The notes under the pieces were generated by a model. It worked only from the letters and a program-made list of their open reading frames with translations, searched no databases and was not told the origin of the DNA. Position numbers and translations under genes: made by a program. A stretch of DNA of 60,034 bases, taken from JBQLZO01 sp052168315. GTDB lineage: Bacteria; Planctomycetota; Phycisphaerae; Phycisphaerales; UBA1924. This document shows, piece by piece, positions 33,603 through 42,348 of the stretch. The stretch spans positions 1 to 60,034 of the forward strand of contig JBQLZO010000032.1 in NCBI GenBank assembly GCA_052168315.1, read 5' to 3'. Numbering within the stretch: position 1 is the stretch's first letter; each line of letters opens with the position of its first letter.

Positions 33603-35726
33603 TCACGGCAGCGGCCCCGTCGCACCGGAGCCGTCCCCCTCAGAACCAACCGCCCCATCATCCTCACCAAACACCTCGAACGACGCCACACCCGCAAACG
33701 CCCGATCCCACGCGCTCAGATCCAATCCCATCGAACCCGGCGCTTCCTCTCCCCCACCCTCACCCGGCAACCTCGGCCGCGGCCACGACGAAACCCGCAC
33801 GCCGCCACCACCCAACTCTTCACGCCGCTCCAGCGCAAGCCACACCGTCTCCCCGCCATCCTCATCCCCACGCACATCGATCGCCAGCGTCGCCGACCAT
33901 CGATCATCCGCCCGCCGATAGTCCAGCAACCGAGCATCCCACCCGCCCGAATCAAACGAACCATCGCCCCGCACCATCATCGCCCCGCCACCCCCAAGCC
34001 ACACCCGCACCACATCGCCCCCACCATCGCCATCGACATCACCACCGCCCCGCCCATCACGCAGACACTCCACAAATAACACCCAACGCCCCGTCAGATC
34101 ATCACGCGTCAGCAACGCCGCCGTCGTCGGCATACGCTCGCCACCCCGCGCCACCGTCGCCGCCTCCGGCGTCGCGTTCAACCAACGATCAAGCGTCCAC
34201 GAACGCCACAACGCGCCAACACGGAACCCCGGCGCCACCACCGGCGCGCCCCGCGGCGCCACCAGCAACCGCTGCGACAACGCCCCGGATCGCACCACCA
34301 CCACCGGCGCAACCCCCGCTCCACCTCCACCTCCACCACTCTCACTGAGATCCACCATCACCTCGCTCGAACCAAACGCCGACAAGTCCACATTCGTGCG
34401 CGCCCCGACGGTCGCGCTCCGCCCACGCCCCTGCAGTTCCGCGACCCGAACCACACCCCGACCCGCATCACACCCCACCCCGTCCAATCCCCCCGATCCA
34501 TCGCACACCACATCCCGCGCCACCCACGCCATCATCGCCGCACGCCCCGACCACACCCCGCGCAGCGCCGCCCCGATCCGCTCATCCGCCACCCCCGCGC
34601 CCGCACCATCGCCCAGCATCCCCCCCAGCAGCGCCGACTCCACACCCGCGTTCGCGCTCCACACCGGCAGCCGAACACCGCGCCCCAGCGATGCCACGCC
34701 CAGCAGCGCCCGCGCCACCTCCCCCGCCAACGCCCCGTCCCGCTCGCCAAGCCGCCACAACCCCTCGCGCCACACCCGCTCCCGCTGCGCTGCGATCTCA
34801 CCGATCACCGCATCATCACCCGACACCAACCCAGACCCAGGCCCAGACCCAGACCCAGACCCGGTCCCAGACCGCTCCGCAGCCTCGCGCGCCACGCCCG
34901 CCCCGAATACATCCGAAAGCAGCCGGACCCGCCAACGCTGCATCGGATCGCCCCACACCCCCGACAGCGCCCGCCCCAGAACCTCCCGCTCCTCCGCACC
35001 GAGCTCCACCCCTTCACCCACCCCCTCACCACCCCCCGCCCACACCGCGCGCAGGTCGATCGCCCCATCCGGAATCGCCCCCAACCACCGCACGCCAATC
35101 CGCACCTCGCCCGCCCCCGCCGAACCACCCTCCGAACCCCGGCGCAGCACCAGCCGATCCCCCGCCCGCGCCCCATCCACCAGCACCACCCAGTACCCCG
35201 CCTCTCCCAGCCGCGCCCGCTCATCCGCCCGCGCGCTCCGCGCCAACCGGCGCGCACCCTCCGCATCGATCGACGACCAGCGAAACGAAGAACCCGCGCC
35301 CAACCACCCCTCCAGATCCCCCGCCCCCTCAACCCGCCGCGCCGCAAGCCAGTGCAGCCCCACCCCCAGCCGACGCTCCGGATCATCACGCACCGCGATC
35401 GTCGGCACCGGAGGAGTCCACCACCCCTCAAGATCAACCGGCGGCACCGGCACCAGCACCAAAGAACGACCCTCGATCCCCACGATCGGCCCGCCAAACC
35501 CCTCGATCGGATCCTCCCGGAACACCACCTCCGGCAACGCCGACCCCACCATCGCCGCCTCTTCACCCGCATCCCAACCCGACCCGCCGCCAACACCACC
35601 CCCATCCCCACCCTCCGCCGAGGTGCCCGACCCGGCACACCCCGCGCCAACCACCACCAGCACCCCACCCAGCGCCGCCGCCACCGCCCCCACCACAAAC
35701 CCCCGCCACCACCCACACCGATCCAT
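33603..35726 (-). CDS. Large predicted lipoprotein, unknown function
   Basis: A 707-residue protein starting at the ATG at 35726. Residues 1-31 are a lipoprotein signal (FVVGAVAAALGGVLVVVGAGC) with a VGAGC lipobox. The mature protein is very Gly/Ala/Arg-rich. Recognisable landmarks are beta-rich, aromatic C-terminal segments (about 530-690: ALWRSWTLDRWLNATPEAA, RWSATLAIDVRGDE) that resemble a carbohydrate-binding-type beta-sandwich, and a helical middle (about 270-460). A repeat at 34829-34873 encodes a Ser/Gly linker near residue 290. I do not recognise a family. The ORF remains open far upstream through the tRNA complement, but that part is not coding. Confidence 0.7.
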   Translation of the reverse strand: MDRCGWWRGFVVGAVAAALGGVLVVVGAGCAGSGTSAEGGDGGGVGGGSGWDAGEEAAMVGSALPEVVFREDPIEGFGGPIVGIEGRSLVLVPVPPVDLEGWWTPPVPTIAVRDDPERRLGVGLHWLAARRVEGAGDLEGWLGAGSSFRWSSIDAEGARRLARSARADERARLGEAGYWVVLVDGARAGDRLVLRRGSEGGSAGAGEVRIGVRWLGAIPDGAIDLRAVWAGGGEGVGEGVELGAEEREVLGRALSGVWGDPMQRWRVRLLSDVFGAGVAREAAERSGTGSGSGSGPGSGLVSGDDAVIGEIAAQRERVWREGLWRLGERDGALAGEVARALLGVASLGRGVRLPVWSANAGVESALLGGMLGDGAGAGVADERIGAALRGVWSGRAAMMAWVARDVVCDGSGGLDGVGCDAGRGVVRVAELQGRGRSATVGARTNVDLSAFGSSEVMVDLSESGGGGGGAGVAPVVVVRSGALSQRLLVAPRGAPVVAPGFRVGALWRSWTLDRWLNATPEAATVARGGERMPTTAALLTRDDLTGRWVLFVECLRDGRGGGDVDGDGGGDVVRVWLGGGGAMMVRGDGSFDSGGWDARLLDYRRADDRWSATLAIDVRGDEDGGETVWLALERREELGGGGVRVSSWPRPRLPGEGGGEEAPGSMGLDLSAWDRAFAGVASFEVFGEDDGAVGSEGDGSGATGPLP
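34829..34873 (-). repeat. Hexamer microsatellite (CCCAGA)n in lipoprotein gene
   Basis: About seven copies of CCCAGA-type units on the plus strand encode an alternating Ser-Gly linker in the minus-strand lipoprotein. Frame is preserved with copy-number change. Confidence 0.75.
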
Positions 35727-36005
35727 CACGCCGCCGCCAACACCTGCTCGCCACATGGGCCCATCCTTCCCGGCATCCACCAACAACCCAGCACCACCCC
35801 GCCCACGCGTTCCCCCACCCCACCCATCTTCCCCACCACGCCGATCCACGCAATCCCGCCCCACCGCACACCCCCCCCCGCACCGCAAGGGGAACAACAG
35901 GGGGGGCGGGGGCGAAAGCCACTGCATAGCATCGCATTCGCGGACGGATCGAGATCGTTGCGGCCAACCCCCGCCAACCACCCACGATCCACACATCCGC
36001 CCCAC

Positions 36006-36092
36006 GGTGCGGTGGCCGAGCGGCTGAAGGCGGCGCACTTGAAATGCGCTAGACCCGCAAGGGTCTCGTGGGTTCGAATCCCTCCCGCACCG
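36006..36092 (+). tRNA. tRNA-Ser, anticodon UGA
   Basis: An 87-base class II tRNA. The acceptor stem GGTGCGG pairs with CCGCACC, and the discriminator base G is as expected for serine. The anticodon loop CTTGAAA gives anticodon TGA (reads UCA). A long variable arm (GACCCGCAAGGGTC) and the T-arm GGGTTCGAATCCC are intact. The 3' CCA is not encoded. It stands alone with no other tRNA nearby. Its complement is open in one frame, which accounts for the spurious upstream extension of the lipoprotein ORF. Confidence 0.97.
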
Positions 36093-36397
36093 CTTCAACC
36101 CCCCAACCCAACCCAACCCACCCCACCCCACTCAACCCAACCACCCCCAACCTCACCGGCACCCACCGGGGGCCGCCGCGCCCCCTTCGCCACCACCCCG
36201 CGCGCCCACTTGGGAAAACCACCAACCCGATCGACGCCGCCCCGCGCCCGCCGCGCCCCGATTCGCCAACTCTTCACCCAACACTGCGCGCCAATGAACA
36301 CGATCCGAATCGCCGCACCGTAAGTTCGTCTCCCATGCGCCGGACGGCGTCGCGGAGTCGCGGCGCGCCAAGCGCAGGCACGGAAGGAGACAGTTCA
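36093..36397. other. Intergenic region with C-tract array
   Basis: The first 60 bases after the tRNA are CCCAA/CCCCA units, so the minus strand carries a TTGGG-type G-tract array. The remaining sequence is the leader of the PEP-CTERM-like gene. A GGAAGGAGA Shine-Dalgarno sequence lies at 36382-36390. No ORF here is convincing. Confidence 0.65.
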
Positions 36398-37195
36398 ATG
36401 CGATCCATCATCGTGACCGCCGCGGCGCTCGCCAGCGCCTGCGGCGCTGCTGTGGCCGCGCCCATCGTCGGCGTCGCCGGGTACTCGGCCTTCGGAACAC
36501 AGGCCCTCTACGCCTTCGATCAGACCACCGGACAGGCCACACTCATCGGCGACACCGGCCTCTCCCAGATCAATGGCCTCGCCTGGAACCCCGCGAGCGG
36601 CATCCTCTACGCCACGACCTCGGGCTCCGACCTCTACCGCATCAACCAGTACACCGCCAAGGCCACCCTCATCGCCGACGCCTTCGGCATCACGCCCGCA
36701 GGCGGCCTCACCTTCGACAACGCCGGCAACCTCTGGGCCACCAACGCCAACCAGTTCGGCACCATCAACCTCGCCACCGGAGCCTTCACCGGCATCTCAA
36801 CCCTCCAGTCCCCCGCGACCGATCTCTCCGGCCTCGCCTTCGACGCCGCCACCGGCAGCCTCGCCGTCTATGCCAAGAACGGCGCCGCCGATGACCGCCT
36901 CATGATCGTCGATCCGGCCACCGGCATCGTCTCTTTCTCCGATCCCTACGCCTTCGCCGGCCCCGGCAGCGTCGGCGGACTCGATGTCGACCCCATCACC
37001 GGCATCGCGGCCCTCACCGACGGCGCCTCCCTCTTCCTCTCCAACCCCGGCACCTTCGACTTTAACCCCAACGCGCCGCTGTTCACCGGCGTCTCCGGCA
37101 TCTCCGGCCTCGCGTTCATCCCCTCGCCCGGCACCGCCGCCCTGCTCGCCCTCGGCGCCCTCGTCGCCACCCGCCGCCGCACCACCAACGCCTGA
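36398..37195 (+). CDS. Secreted beta-propeller-like protein with PEP-CTERM-like tail
   Basis: A 265-residue secreted protein. The signal peptide is about 1-21 (IIVTAAALASACGAAVAA). Repeated segments such as GLAWNPASGILYATT, GLTFDNAGNLWAT, GLAFDAATGSLAVY and GLDVDPITGIAAL, spaced about 40 residues apart, suggest a beta-propeller built from NHL/WD-like blades. The C-terminus IPSPGTAALLALGALVATRRR is a PEP-CTERM-like sorting tail: a short Pro-containing motif, a hydrophobic helix, then Arg. It would be recognised by an exosortase-type system for surface attachment or release. The Pro motif is SPG rather than PEP, so this is a variant. The start has a strong Shine-Dalgarno sequence seven bases upstream. 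Confidence 0.82.
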   Translation: MRSIIVTAAALASACGAAVAAPIVGVAGYSAFGTQALYAFDQTTGQATLIGDTGLSQINGLAWNPASGILYATTSGSDLYRINQYTAKATLIADAFGITPAGGLTFDNAGNLWATNANQFGTINLATGAFTGISTLQSPATDLSGLAFDAATGSLAVYAKNGAADDRLMIVDPATGIVSFSDPYAFAGPGSVGGLDVDPITGIAALTDGASLFLSNPGTFDFNPNAPLFTGVSGISGLAFIPSPGTAALLALGALVATRRRTTNA

Positions 37196-37282
37196 GCGAC
37201 CCCCGCTCCACCGTTCAACCGTCAAAGGACAGACCGACTCACACCACGCGTCCACAGCAACGGACGCACAGGAGACACTCCC

Positions 37283-39244
37283 ATGCACCGCATGTCCCTC
37301 ACCGCAACAACGGCCGCCGCCGCCGCAGCGCTGCTGCTCGCCAGCGCCCCCGCGACCGCGCAGACCGACTTCGCGCTCCACATCCTCCACCACAACGATG
37401 GCGAATCCCAGCTTCTCGGCACCGGACCCGCCAACCAGTACGGCGGCGTCGCACGCTTCGCCACCCGCATCGCCCAGCTCCGCACCGACGCCCTCACCCT
37501 CCCCGCCGGACCGTTCGACCGCGGGTCCATCCTCGTGACCTCCGGAGACAACTTCCTCGCCGGCCCCGAGTTCAACGCATCCATCCAGAACGGCACGCCA
37601 TACTTCGACGCCATCGCGCTCGACCTCATCGGCTACGACGCCTTCGCCATCGGCAACCACGAATTCGACTTCGGCCCACAGATCCTCGCCAACTTCATCA
37701 ACTCCTTCTCCGGGCCCGCCACTTTCCTCTCGGCCAACCTCGACTTCTCCGCCGAACCCGCCCTCCAGCCGCTCGTCGACAACGGCAGCATCGCGCCATC
37801 CACCCTCCTGAATGTCAACGGCCGCCTCGTCGGGCTCATCGGGCTCACCACCACCACCCTCCCCTTCGTCTCCTCGCCCGGCGGCGTCGTCGTCGACACC
37901 GACCTCGTCTCCGCCGTCAACACCGAGATCAACGCCCTCCAGGGCCTCGGCGCCAACATCATCATCCTCACCACCCACCTCCAGAACATCAACGGCGAGA
38001 TCGACCTGATCGCCCAGCTCTCCGATGTCGATGTCGTCATCGCCGGCGGCGGCGGCGAACTGCTCGCCAACCCCGACGATGCCCTCGTCCCGGGCGACAC
38101 CGCCCTCAACACCTACCCCGTCATCGCCACCGACCTCGACGGCAAGCAGGTCCCCATCGTCACCACCTCCGGCGACTACAAGTACATCGGGCGCCTCGTC
38201 GTCGGATTCGATCTCAACGGCGAAGTCACCGAGATCTTCGATGAGTCCGGCGCTGTCCGCGTGTCCGGCAACCCGGCCGACGCCGACTTCGTCGACGCCG
38301 ATCCCGCCGTCCAGGCCCAGGTCGTCGACCCCGTCGCCGCCGCCGTGCAGGCCCTGGCCGACAACATCATCGCCTTCTCCGATGTCCCGCTCGACGGCGT
38401 CCGCGCTCGCATCCGCACCGAGGAAACCAACCTCGGCAACCTCGCCGCCGACTCGCTCCTCTGGGCCGCCGCCGTCGTCGGCCCGCAGTTCGGCGCGCCC
38501 ACCCCCGATGTCGCCATCCAGAACGGCGGCGGCATCCGCAACGACTCCGTCATCCCCGCCGGACCCATCTCCGAACTCGACACCTTCGACATCCTCCCCT
38601 TCTCCAACTTCGCCACCGTCGTCCCACAAGTCGACGCCCAGACCTTCAAGCAGATCATGGAAAACACCGTCTCCCGCGTCGAATTCGTCGATGGCCGGTT
38701 CGCCCAGATCGCCGGCTTCCGCGTCGAGTGGGATCCCACCGGCATCGCCCAGGTCATCTCCGGCGATCAGATCACCGTCCCGGGGTCGCGCATCAAGTCC
38801 ATCGTCCTCAACGACGGTCGCGAGATCGTCCGCGACTACCTCGTGGTCGCCAACGCCGAACCCATCAACATCGCCATCGTCGACTTCCTCGCCCGCGGCG
38901 GCGACCAGTACCCCTTCTTCGGCGCCCCCTTCACCATCGTCGGCGTCTCCTACCAGCAGGCCCTCCGCGACTTCATCACCGACGCCCTCAGCGGCGAGAT
39001 CACCGCCCTCGACTACCGCGATGGCGGCGAGGGACGCATCATCGAAATCGCCGAGGGCGACCTGGCCTCATGCCCCGGCGACCTCAACGCCGACGGCACG
39101 GTCGACTCGACCGACCTCGGCATCCTCCTGGCCGCCTTCGGCGCCGCCGCCCAGGGCCTCAACGCCGACATCAACGACGACAACCTCGTCGACTCCAACG
39201 ACCTGACCATCCTCCTCAGCCACTTCGCCACCAACTGCAACTAA
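37283..39244 (+). CDS. Secreted 5'-nucleotidase / metallophosphatase with C-terminal dockerin
   Basis: A 653-residue enzyme of the UshA/5'-nucleotidase family. The signal peptide is about 1-27 (ending ATAQ). The metallophosphatase domain (about 30-280) has HHNDGES, SGDNF, GNHEFDFGP and TTHLQ metal-site motifs. The 5'-nucleotidase C-terminal domain (about 355-545) has NLAADSLLWAA, NGGGIRND, ILPFSNFATVV and the substrate-stacking segment GGDQYPFF. It should release phosphate from extracellular nucleotides. Residues about 595-652 are a type I dockerin with two calcium loops (DLNADGTVDSTDLGILL and DINDDNLVDSNDLTILL). Start supported by GGAG eight bases upstream. It follows the PEP-CTERM-like gene by 87 bases and probably shares its transcript. 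Confidence 0.93.
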   Translation: MHRMSLTATTAAAAAALLLASAPATAQTDFALHILHHNDGESQLLGTGPANQYGGVARFATRIAQLRTDALTLPAGPFDRGSILVTSGDNFLAGPEFNASIQNGTPYFDAIALDLIGYDAFAIGNHEFDFGPQILANFINSFSGPATFLSANLDFSAEPALQPLVDNGSIAPSTLLNVNGRLVGLIGLTTTTLPFVSSPGGVVVDTDLVSAVNTEINALQGLGANIIILTTHLQNINGEIDLIAQLSDVDVVIAGGGGELLANPDDALVPGDTALNTYPVIATDLDGKQVPIVTTSGDYKYIGRLVVGFDLNGEVTEIFDESGAVRVSGNPADADFVDADPAVQAQVVDPVAAAVQALADNIIAFSDVPLDGVRARIRTEETNLGNLAADSLLWAAAVVGPQFGAPTPDVAIQNGGGIRNDSVIPAGPISELDTFDILPFSNFATVVPQVDAQTFKQIMENTVSRVEFVDGRFAQIAGFRVEWDPTGIAQVISGDQITVPGSRIKSIVLNDGREIVRDYLVVANAEPINIAIVDFLARGGDQYPFFGAPFTIVGVSYQQALRDFITDALSGEITALDYRDGGEGRIIEIAEGDLASCPGDLNADGTVDSTDLGILLAAFGAAAQGLNADINDDNLVDSNDLTILLSHFATNCN

Positions 39245-39312
39245 GCGCCCCGCGCACCACCACCGCTTCCGTGTAACTCGCGAAGCCCACACAGGCACCC
39301 AAGCCCCAACAA

Positions 39313-39340
39313 TGCCGCGCCCCCTCAAAGGGACGCGGCA
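39313..39340 (+). terminator. Hairpin terminator between convergent genes
   Basis: TGCCGCGcCCC pairs with GGGaCGCGGCA across a CTCAAA loop, followed by CTTTCAC. It lies in the 207-base gap between the convergent nucleotidase and Cys-cluster genes. The arms are symmetric, so it may serve both strands. The T-run is short. Confidence 0.6.
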
Positions 39341-39451
39341 CTTTCACATCCAGCACCACACACACCACCACCCCACCCCCTCCATTCTTCTCATCTGCCA
39401 TCTGCTATCTGATGCTCTGCTGCTCTACCCATCTGCTGATCTGCGCCTCTG

Positions 39452-39922
39452 CTACCCGCCCCGATCCCGCTCGATCCGGATCCGCTCGATCGGCACGAAC
39501 CCGCCACGCCCCACGCCCTCGCAGCTCCGCCCCAGCGCCTCCCACCGACGCCTGCTCGCCAGATGCTCTGGCCACCACGGAAAGGTCCGGCACTGCATCG
39601 GCCGCGCCGCGTACACACCGCACACGCCCTTGCCCGGCACCGTCGTCCGATCAAGAAACACGCAGTCGAACCCGTGCTCCGTCCGCACCTCCGCCAGCGA
39701 TCGGCCCTCGGGCGTGTCCTGCGTGAACCGCTCCAGGAACTCCTCCAGCCCCACCCCCAACGCCCGGGCCAGCCCCCGCGCCTCGCCATCGGTGAACCCC
39801 ACGAACCCCGGCGGCCCCGTGCAGCACGCGCCACACTGCGTGCACTCGAAGCGCAGCCCCCGCGCGTACCACTCCCCACCATCCTGCGCACCACCACCGC
39901 GACCAGCGCCCGACGACCCCAT
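39452..39922 (-). CDS. YkgJ-family cysteine cluster protein
   Basis: A 156-residue protein of the YkgJ (UPF0153-like) group, thought to bind zinc or an iron-sulfur cluster. The signature CTQCGACC is followed by GPPGFVGF. Later Cys occur in DCVFLD, GVCGVY and RPMQCRTFPWWP, and the last conserved Cys is in GRSCEG. The length is usual for the family. The ATG at 39922 is chosen because GGAGG lies four bases upstream; an in-frame GTG at 39925 is only one base from it. It follows the SpoIIE-type phosphatase gene by 18 bases on the same strand and is probably co-transcribed. Biochemical role is not established. Confidence 0.88.
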   Translation of the reverse strand: MGSSGAGRGGGAQDGGEWYARGLRFECTQCGACCTGPPGFVGFTDGEARGLARALGVGLEEFLERFTQDTPEGRSLAEVRTEHGFDCVFLDRTTVPGKGVCGVYAARPMQCRTFPWWPEHLASRRRWEALGRSCEGVGRGGFVPIERIRIERDRGG

Positions 39923-39940
39923 CACGCCTCCATCAGCCCA

Positions 39941-41311
39941 TCAACGCGCCACCCGCAGCGCCACGATCGTCTGGTCATCCTCCCGGCTCCGCGCGTGCGT
40001 GTGCTCGTACAGCCGGGCATGGATCGACTCGATCACGCATTCCGGATCCCCCGAGCAGTCCTCCAGCGCCGACCGCAGCCGGTCCTCGCCGAACATCTCG
40101 CGATCCGGCGGCGCCGAACGCGCCTCCGTGATCCCATCCGTGTACATCACGATCGAGTCACCCGAAACCAGCTCCATCTCGGCCTGCTCGAACCGCGTCT
40201 CCGGCAACACCCCCAGCGGGAACGACAGCCCGCCCTCGATCGCGCTCACCCGCCCCGATCCCGCCCCCGCACCCCGCCGCAGCAAGGGCCGGTTGTGCCC
40301 GGCGTTGGCATAGGTCAGCGTCCGCCGATCATCCGAGAGCACGCCCAGGAACGCCGTGATGAACGCGCCATCGATCCGCCGACGCGACAGCGCCTCGTTC
40401 GCGTGCGCCATCACCTCCGCCGGCTCCGAATCCCGACCCAGCCGGTGCGCCTCGTGCAGGATCGTCTGCAGCATCGCCATCAGCGTCGCCGCACCCGCCC
40501 CGTGCCCAGAAACATCCGCGATGAACACGCCCATCCGCCCATCGCCGAACTCGAAGAAGTCGTAATAGTCCCCGCCGGACTCGTTGCACGGCAGGTACGA
40601 GGTCGCGATCGGAACCCCCGCGATCCGCGGCACACCCTCGGGCAGCAGGCTCCGCTGGATGTTCGCGATGTCCAGCAGTTGACGCTGACGCTCGGCCAGC
40701 AGCGCCTCCACACGCCGCTTGTCGATCAGACCCTTCGTCATCCGCCCGCCCAGGTTCGCCCGCATGAAAAAGTCTTCGACCTGCTCCGGCGTGATCCCAT
40801 CCGCCGCCGGGTTCACCATGATCGACCAGTTCAGATCCTCGCCATCGTCGAACAGCGGCACCGCCGCCAGCGAGCGGAACCCCGCCAGCGCATCGCCCAG
40901 CACCGGATCGTGCGGGATCCGCATGTCCAGCAGCAGCCTCGGCCGCGCCTCCGCGATCAACTCCCCGATCAACCCGCCCGTGTAGGTCGGCATGTCGTTC
41001 CACGCGCCCCACGGGTTGTAGTTCGTCCGCTCGAGATCCTCTTCAGTCAGCAGCCGACGCGTGATCTTGTACTGCCCCGCACCGAGGTTCCGCTTCGACA
41101 CCGCGATGTACCCCTGCGCGCTGTTGATCCGCCGCGCGCTCTCGGAGAACAACCGCTGGATCTCCTTCGGCTCCACGATCGCCGACATCGCGCGCAGCGT
41201 CTCCACATAATCGTCCAGCACCAGCCGCCCGCGAAGATCAACCTCGCGCACGCTCGACTTCATGTCCTGTCCACGCGCCGTGCCGCCCATCAACCCATCG
41301 TAGGTATTCAT
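39941..41311 (-). CDS. GAF-like and SpoIIE/PP2C phosphatase, cytoplasmic
   Basis: A 456-residue Ser/Thr phosphatase of the SpoIIE/RsbU type. The N-terminal half (about 20-195) resembles a GAF sensor domain, with VPLFDDGEDLNWSIMVNP. A short coiled linker (LLAERQRQLLDIANIQRSLLPE), standard before this phosphatase domain, follows. The catalytic domain (about 225-455) holds metal-binding acidic residues in GGDYYDFF, VFIADVSGHGAGAATLMA, YTDGITEAR and REDDQTIVALRV. Such enzymes typically dephosphorylate STAS-type anti-anti-sigma proteins in partner-switching, but none is encoded nearby. There is no membrane segment. The start is tentative, since no clear Shine-Dalgarno sequence or -10 precedes the ATG. 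It diverges from lpxI. Confidence 0.9.
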   Translation of the reverse strand: MNTYDGLMGGTARGQDMKSSVREVDLRGRLVLDDYVETLRAMSAIVEPKEIQRLFSESARRINSAQGYIAVSKRNLGAGQYKITRRLLTEEDLERTNYNPWGAWNDMPTYTGGLIGELIAEARPRLLLDMRIPHDPVLGDALAGFRSLAAVPLFDDGEDLNWSIMVNPAADGITPEQVEDFFMRANLGGRMTKGLIDKRRVEALLAERQRQLLDIANIQRSLLPEGVPRIAGVPIATSYLPCNESGGDYYDFFEFGDGRMGVFIADVSGHGAGAATLMAMLQTILHEAHRLGRDSEPAEVMAHANEALSRRRIDGAFITAFLGVLSDDRRTLTYANAGHNRPLLRRGAGAGSGRVSAIEGGLSFPLGVLPETRFEQAEMELVSGDSIVMYTDGITEARSAPPDREMFGEDRLRSALEDCSGDPECVIESIHARLYEHTHARSREDDQTIVALRVAR

Positions 41312-41386
41312 CTGCCACACAACCCCCGGCACGCCCCCGTTGTTCCCACGCCATCGCCCGCCCGTCGGAACCACGACCCGATTCCC

Positions 41387-41392
41387 TAAACT
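41387..41392 (+). promoter_or_regulatory. -10-like hexamer before lpxI
   Basis: TAAACT lies seven bases before the lpxI ATG at 41400, matching four of six consensus positions. It predicts a leader of about one base. Confidence 0.4.
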
Positions 41393-41399
41393 CACACCC

Positions 41400-42347
41400 A
41401 TGCCGCGCCCAGCAGCACACCCCGGCTACGAGGCCGCCGCACGCGGCGTCATCCGACCCCCACGCCTCGTCAGGCCCGCCCCCCCGGCCATCCTCCCAGC
41501 CCCGCCGCTCCCCCCCACACCCCTCGGGCTCATCGCCGCCAGCGGAAGGCTCCCCATCCTCGTCGCCCAGGGCATGCGCGCCCTCGGCCACCCCGTCATC
41601 GGCCTCGGCCTCGGACGCCAGTACCCCGAAGAACTCCCGGACCTCTGCGACGACTTCGAAACCGCGCCGCTCCTCCGGCTCGCCGGATGGGGACGATCCC
41701 TCCGCCGCCGCGGCGTCCAGCACGCCGTCATGGTCGGACGCATCGACAAGGCCTCCCTCCTCTACAGTTGGTGGGCCGTCCTCCGACTCCTCCCGGACGC
41801 GCGGGCCTTCCGCATGTACCGCCGCATCTGGCGCGACCTCCGATCGCACCGGATCCTCGCCGCCATCGCCGACGAGCTCGCAGACGACGGAGTGATGCTC
41901 ATCGACTCAACCCACCCCATCCCGGACCACATGGCCACCGTCGGCACCATGACACGCCGCGAGCCATCCTCCCACGCCAAGCGCGACATCGAGTTCGGCT
42001 GGCCCATGCTCACACAGCTCCTCCAGCTCGACATCGGACAGGCCATCGCCGTCCGACAGCGCGATGTCATCGCCGTCGAAGCCATCGAGGGCACCGACCG
42101 CCTCATCGAACGCGCCGGCGACCTCTGCCGCGGAAACCCATGGACACTCCTCAAGGGCGCCCGCCTCGGCCACGACCGACGCGCCGATGTCCCCACCGTC
42201 GGACCCGCCACCATCGAACGACTCGCCGGCGCCGGCGCCCGATGCCTCGCCCTCGCCGCCGGCGATGTCATCATGGTCGACAAGCCCATCACGCTCGCCC
42301 TCGCGGACCAGCTCGGCATCGCCGTCGTGGGCATCCCCGCCGTCTGA
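41400..42347 (+). CDS. lpxI: UDP-2,3-diacylglucosamine pyrophosphatase LpxI
   Basis: A 315-residue enzyme of the LpxI (DUF1009) family. It hydrolyses UDP-2,3-diacylglucosamine to lipid X and UMP in lipid A synthesis, replacing LpxH in many bacteria. Family features include LGLIAASGRLPILVAQGMR at the start of the core, HAVMVGRIDKASLL, and the C-terminal domain with QAIAVRQRDVIAVEAIEGTD and the late VDKPITLALADQLGIAVVGI. A proline-rich N-terminal tail of about 40 residues is extra. The stop is one base from the next start. With the LptF/G-like permease at 3 kb it is the main evidence for an LPS-containing outer membrane. Confidence 0.94.
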   Translation: MPRPAAHPGYEAAARGVIRPPRLVRPAPPAILPAPPLPPTPLGLIAASGRLPILVAQGMRALGHPVIGLGLGRQYPEELPDLCDDFETAPLLRLAGWGRSLRRRGVQHAVMVGRIDKASLLYSWWAVLRLLPDARAFRMYRRIWRDLRSHRILAAIADELADDGVMLIDSTHPIPDHMATVGTMTRREPSSHAKRDIEFGWPMLTQLLQLDIGQAIAVRQRDVIAVEAIEGTDRLIERAGDLCRGNPWTLLKGARLGHDRRADVPTVGPATIERLAGAGARCLALAAGDVIMVDKPITLALADQLGIAVVGIPAV

Positions 42348-42348
42348 C

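Noticed and set aside
35727..36131. Upstream extension of the lipoprotein ORF through the tRNA
   Set aside because: The translated extension includes the complement of the tRNA-Ser gene and lacks a start signal. The lipoprotein signal at 35726 defines the real start.
39380..39445. CATCTGC-like repeated words downstream of the Cys-cluster gene
   Set aside because: The words are irregular, with no fixed spacing, and do not form a convincing hairpin or array. It is noted only as low-complexity sequence.
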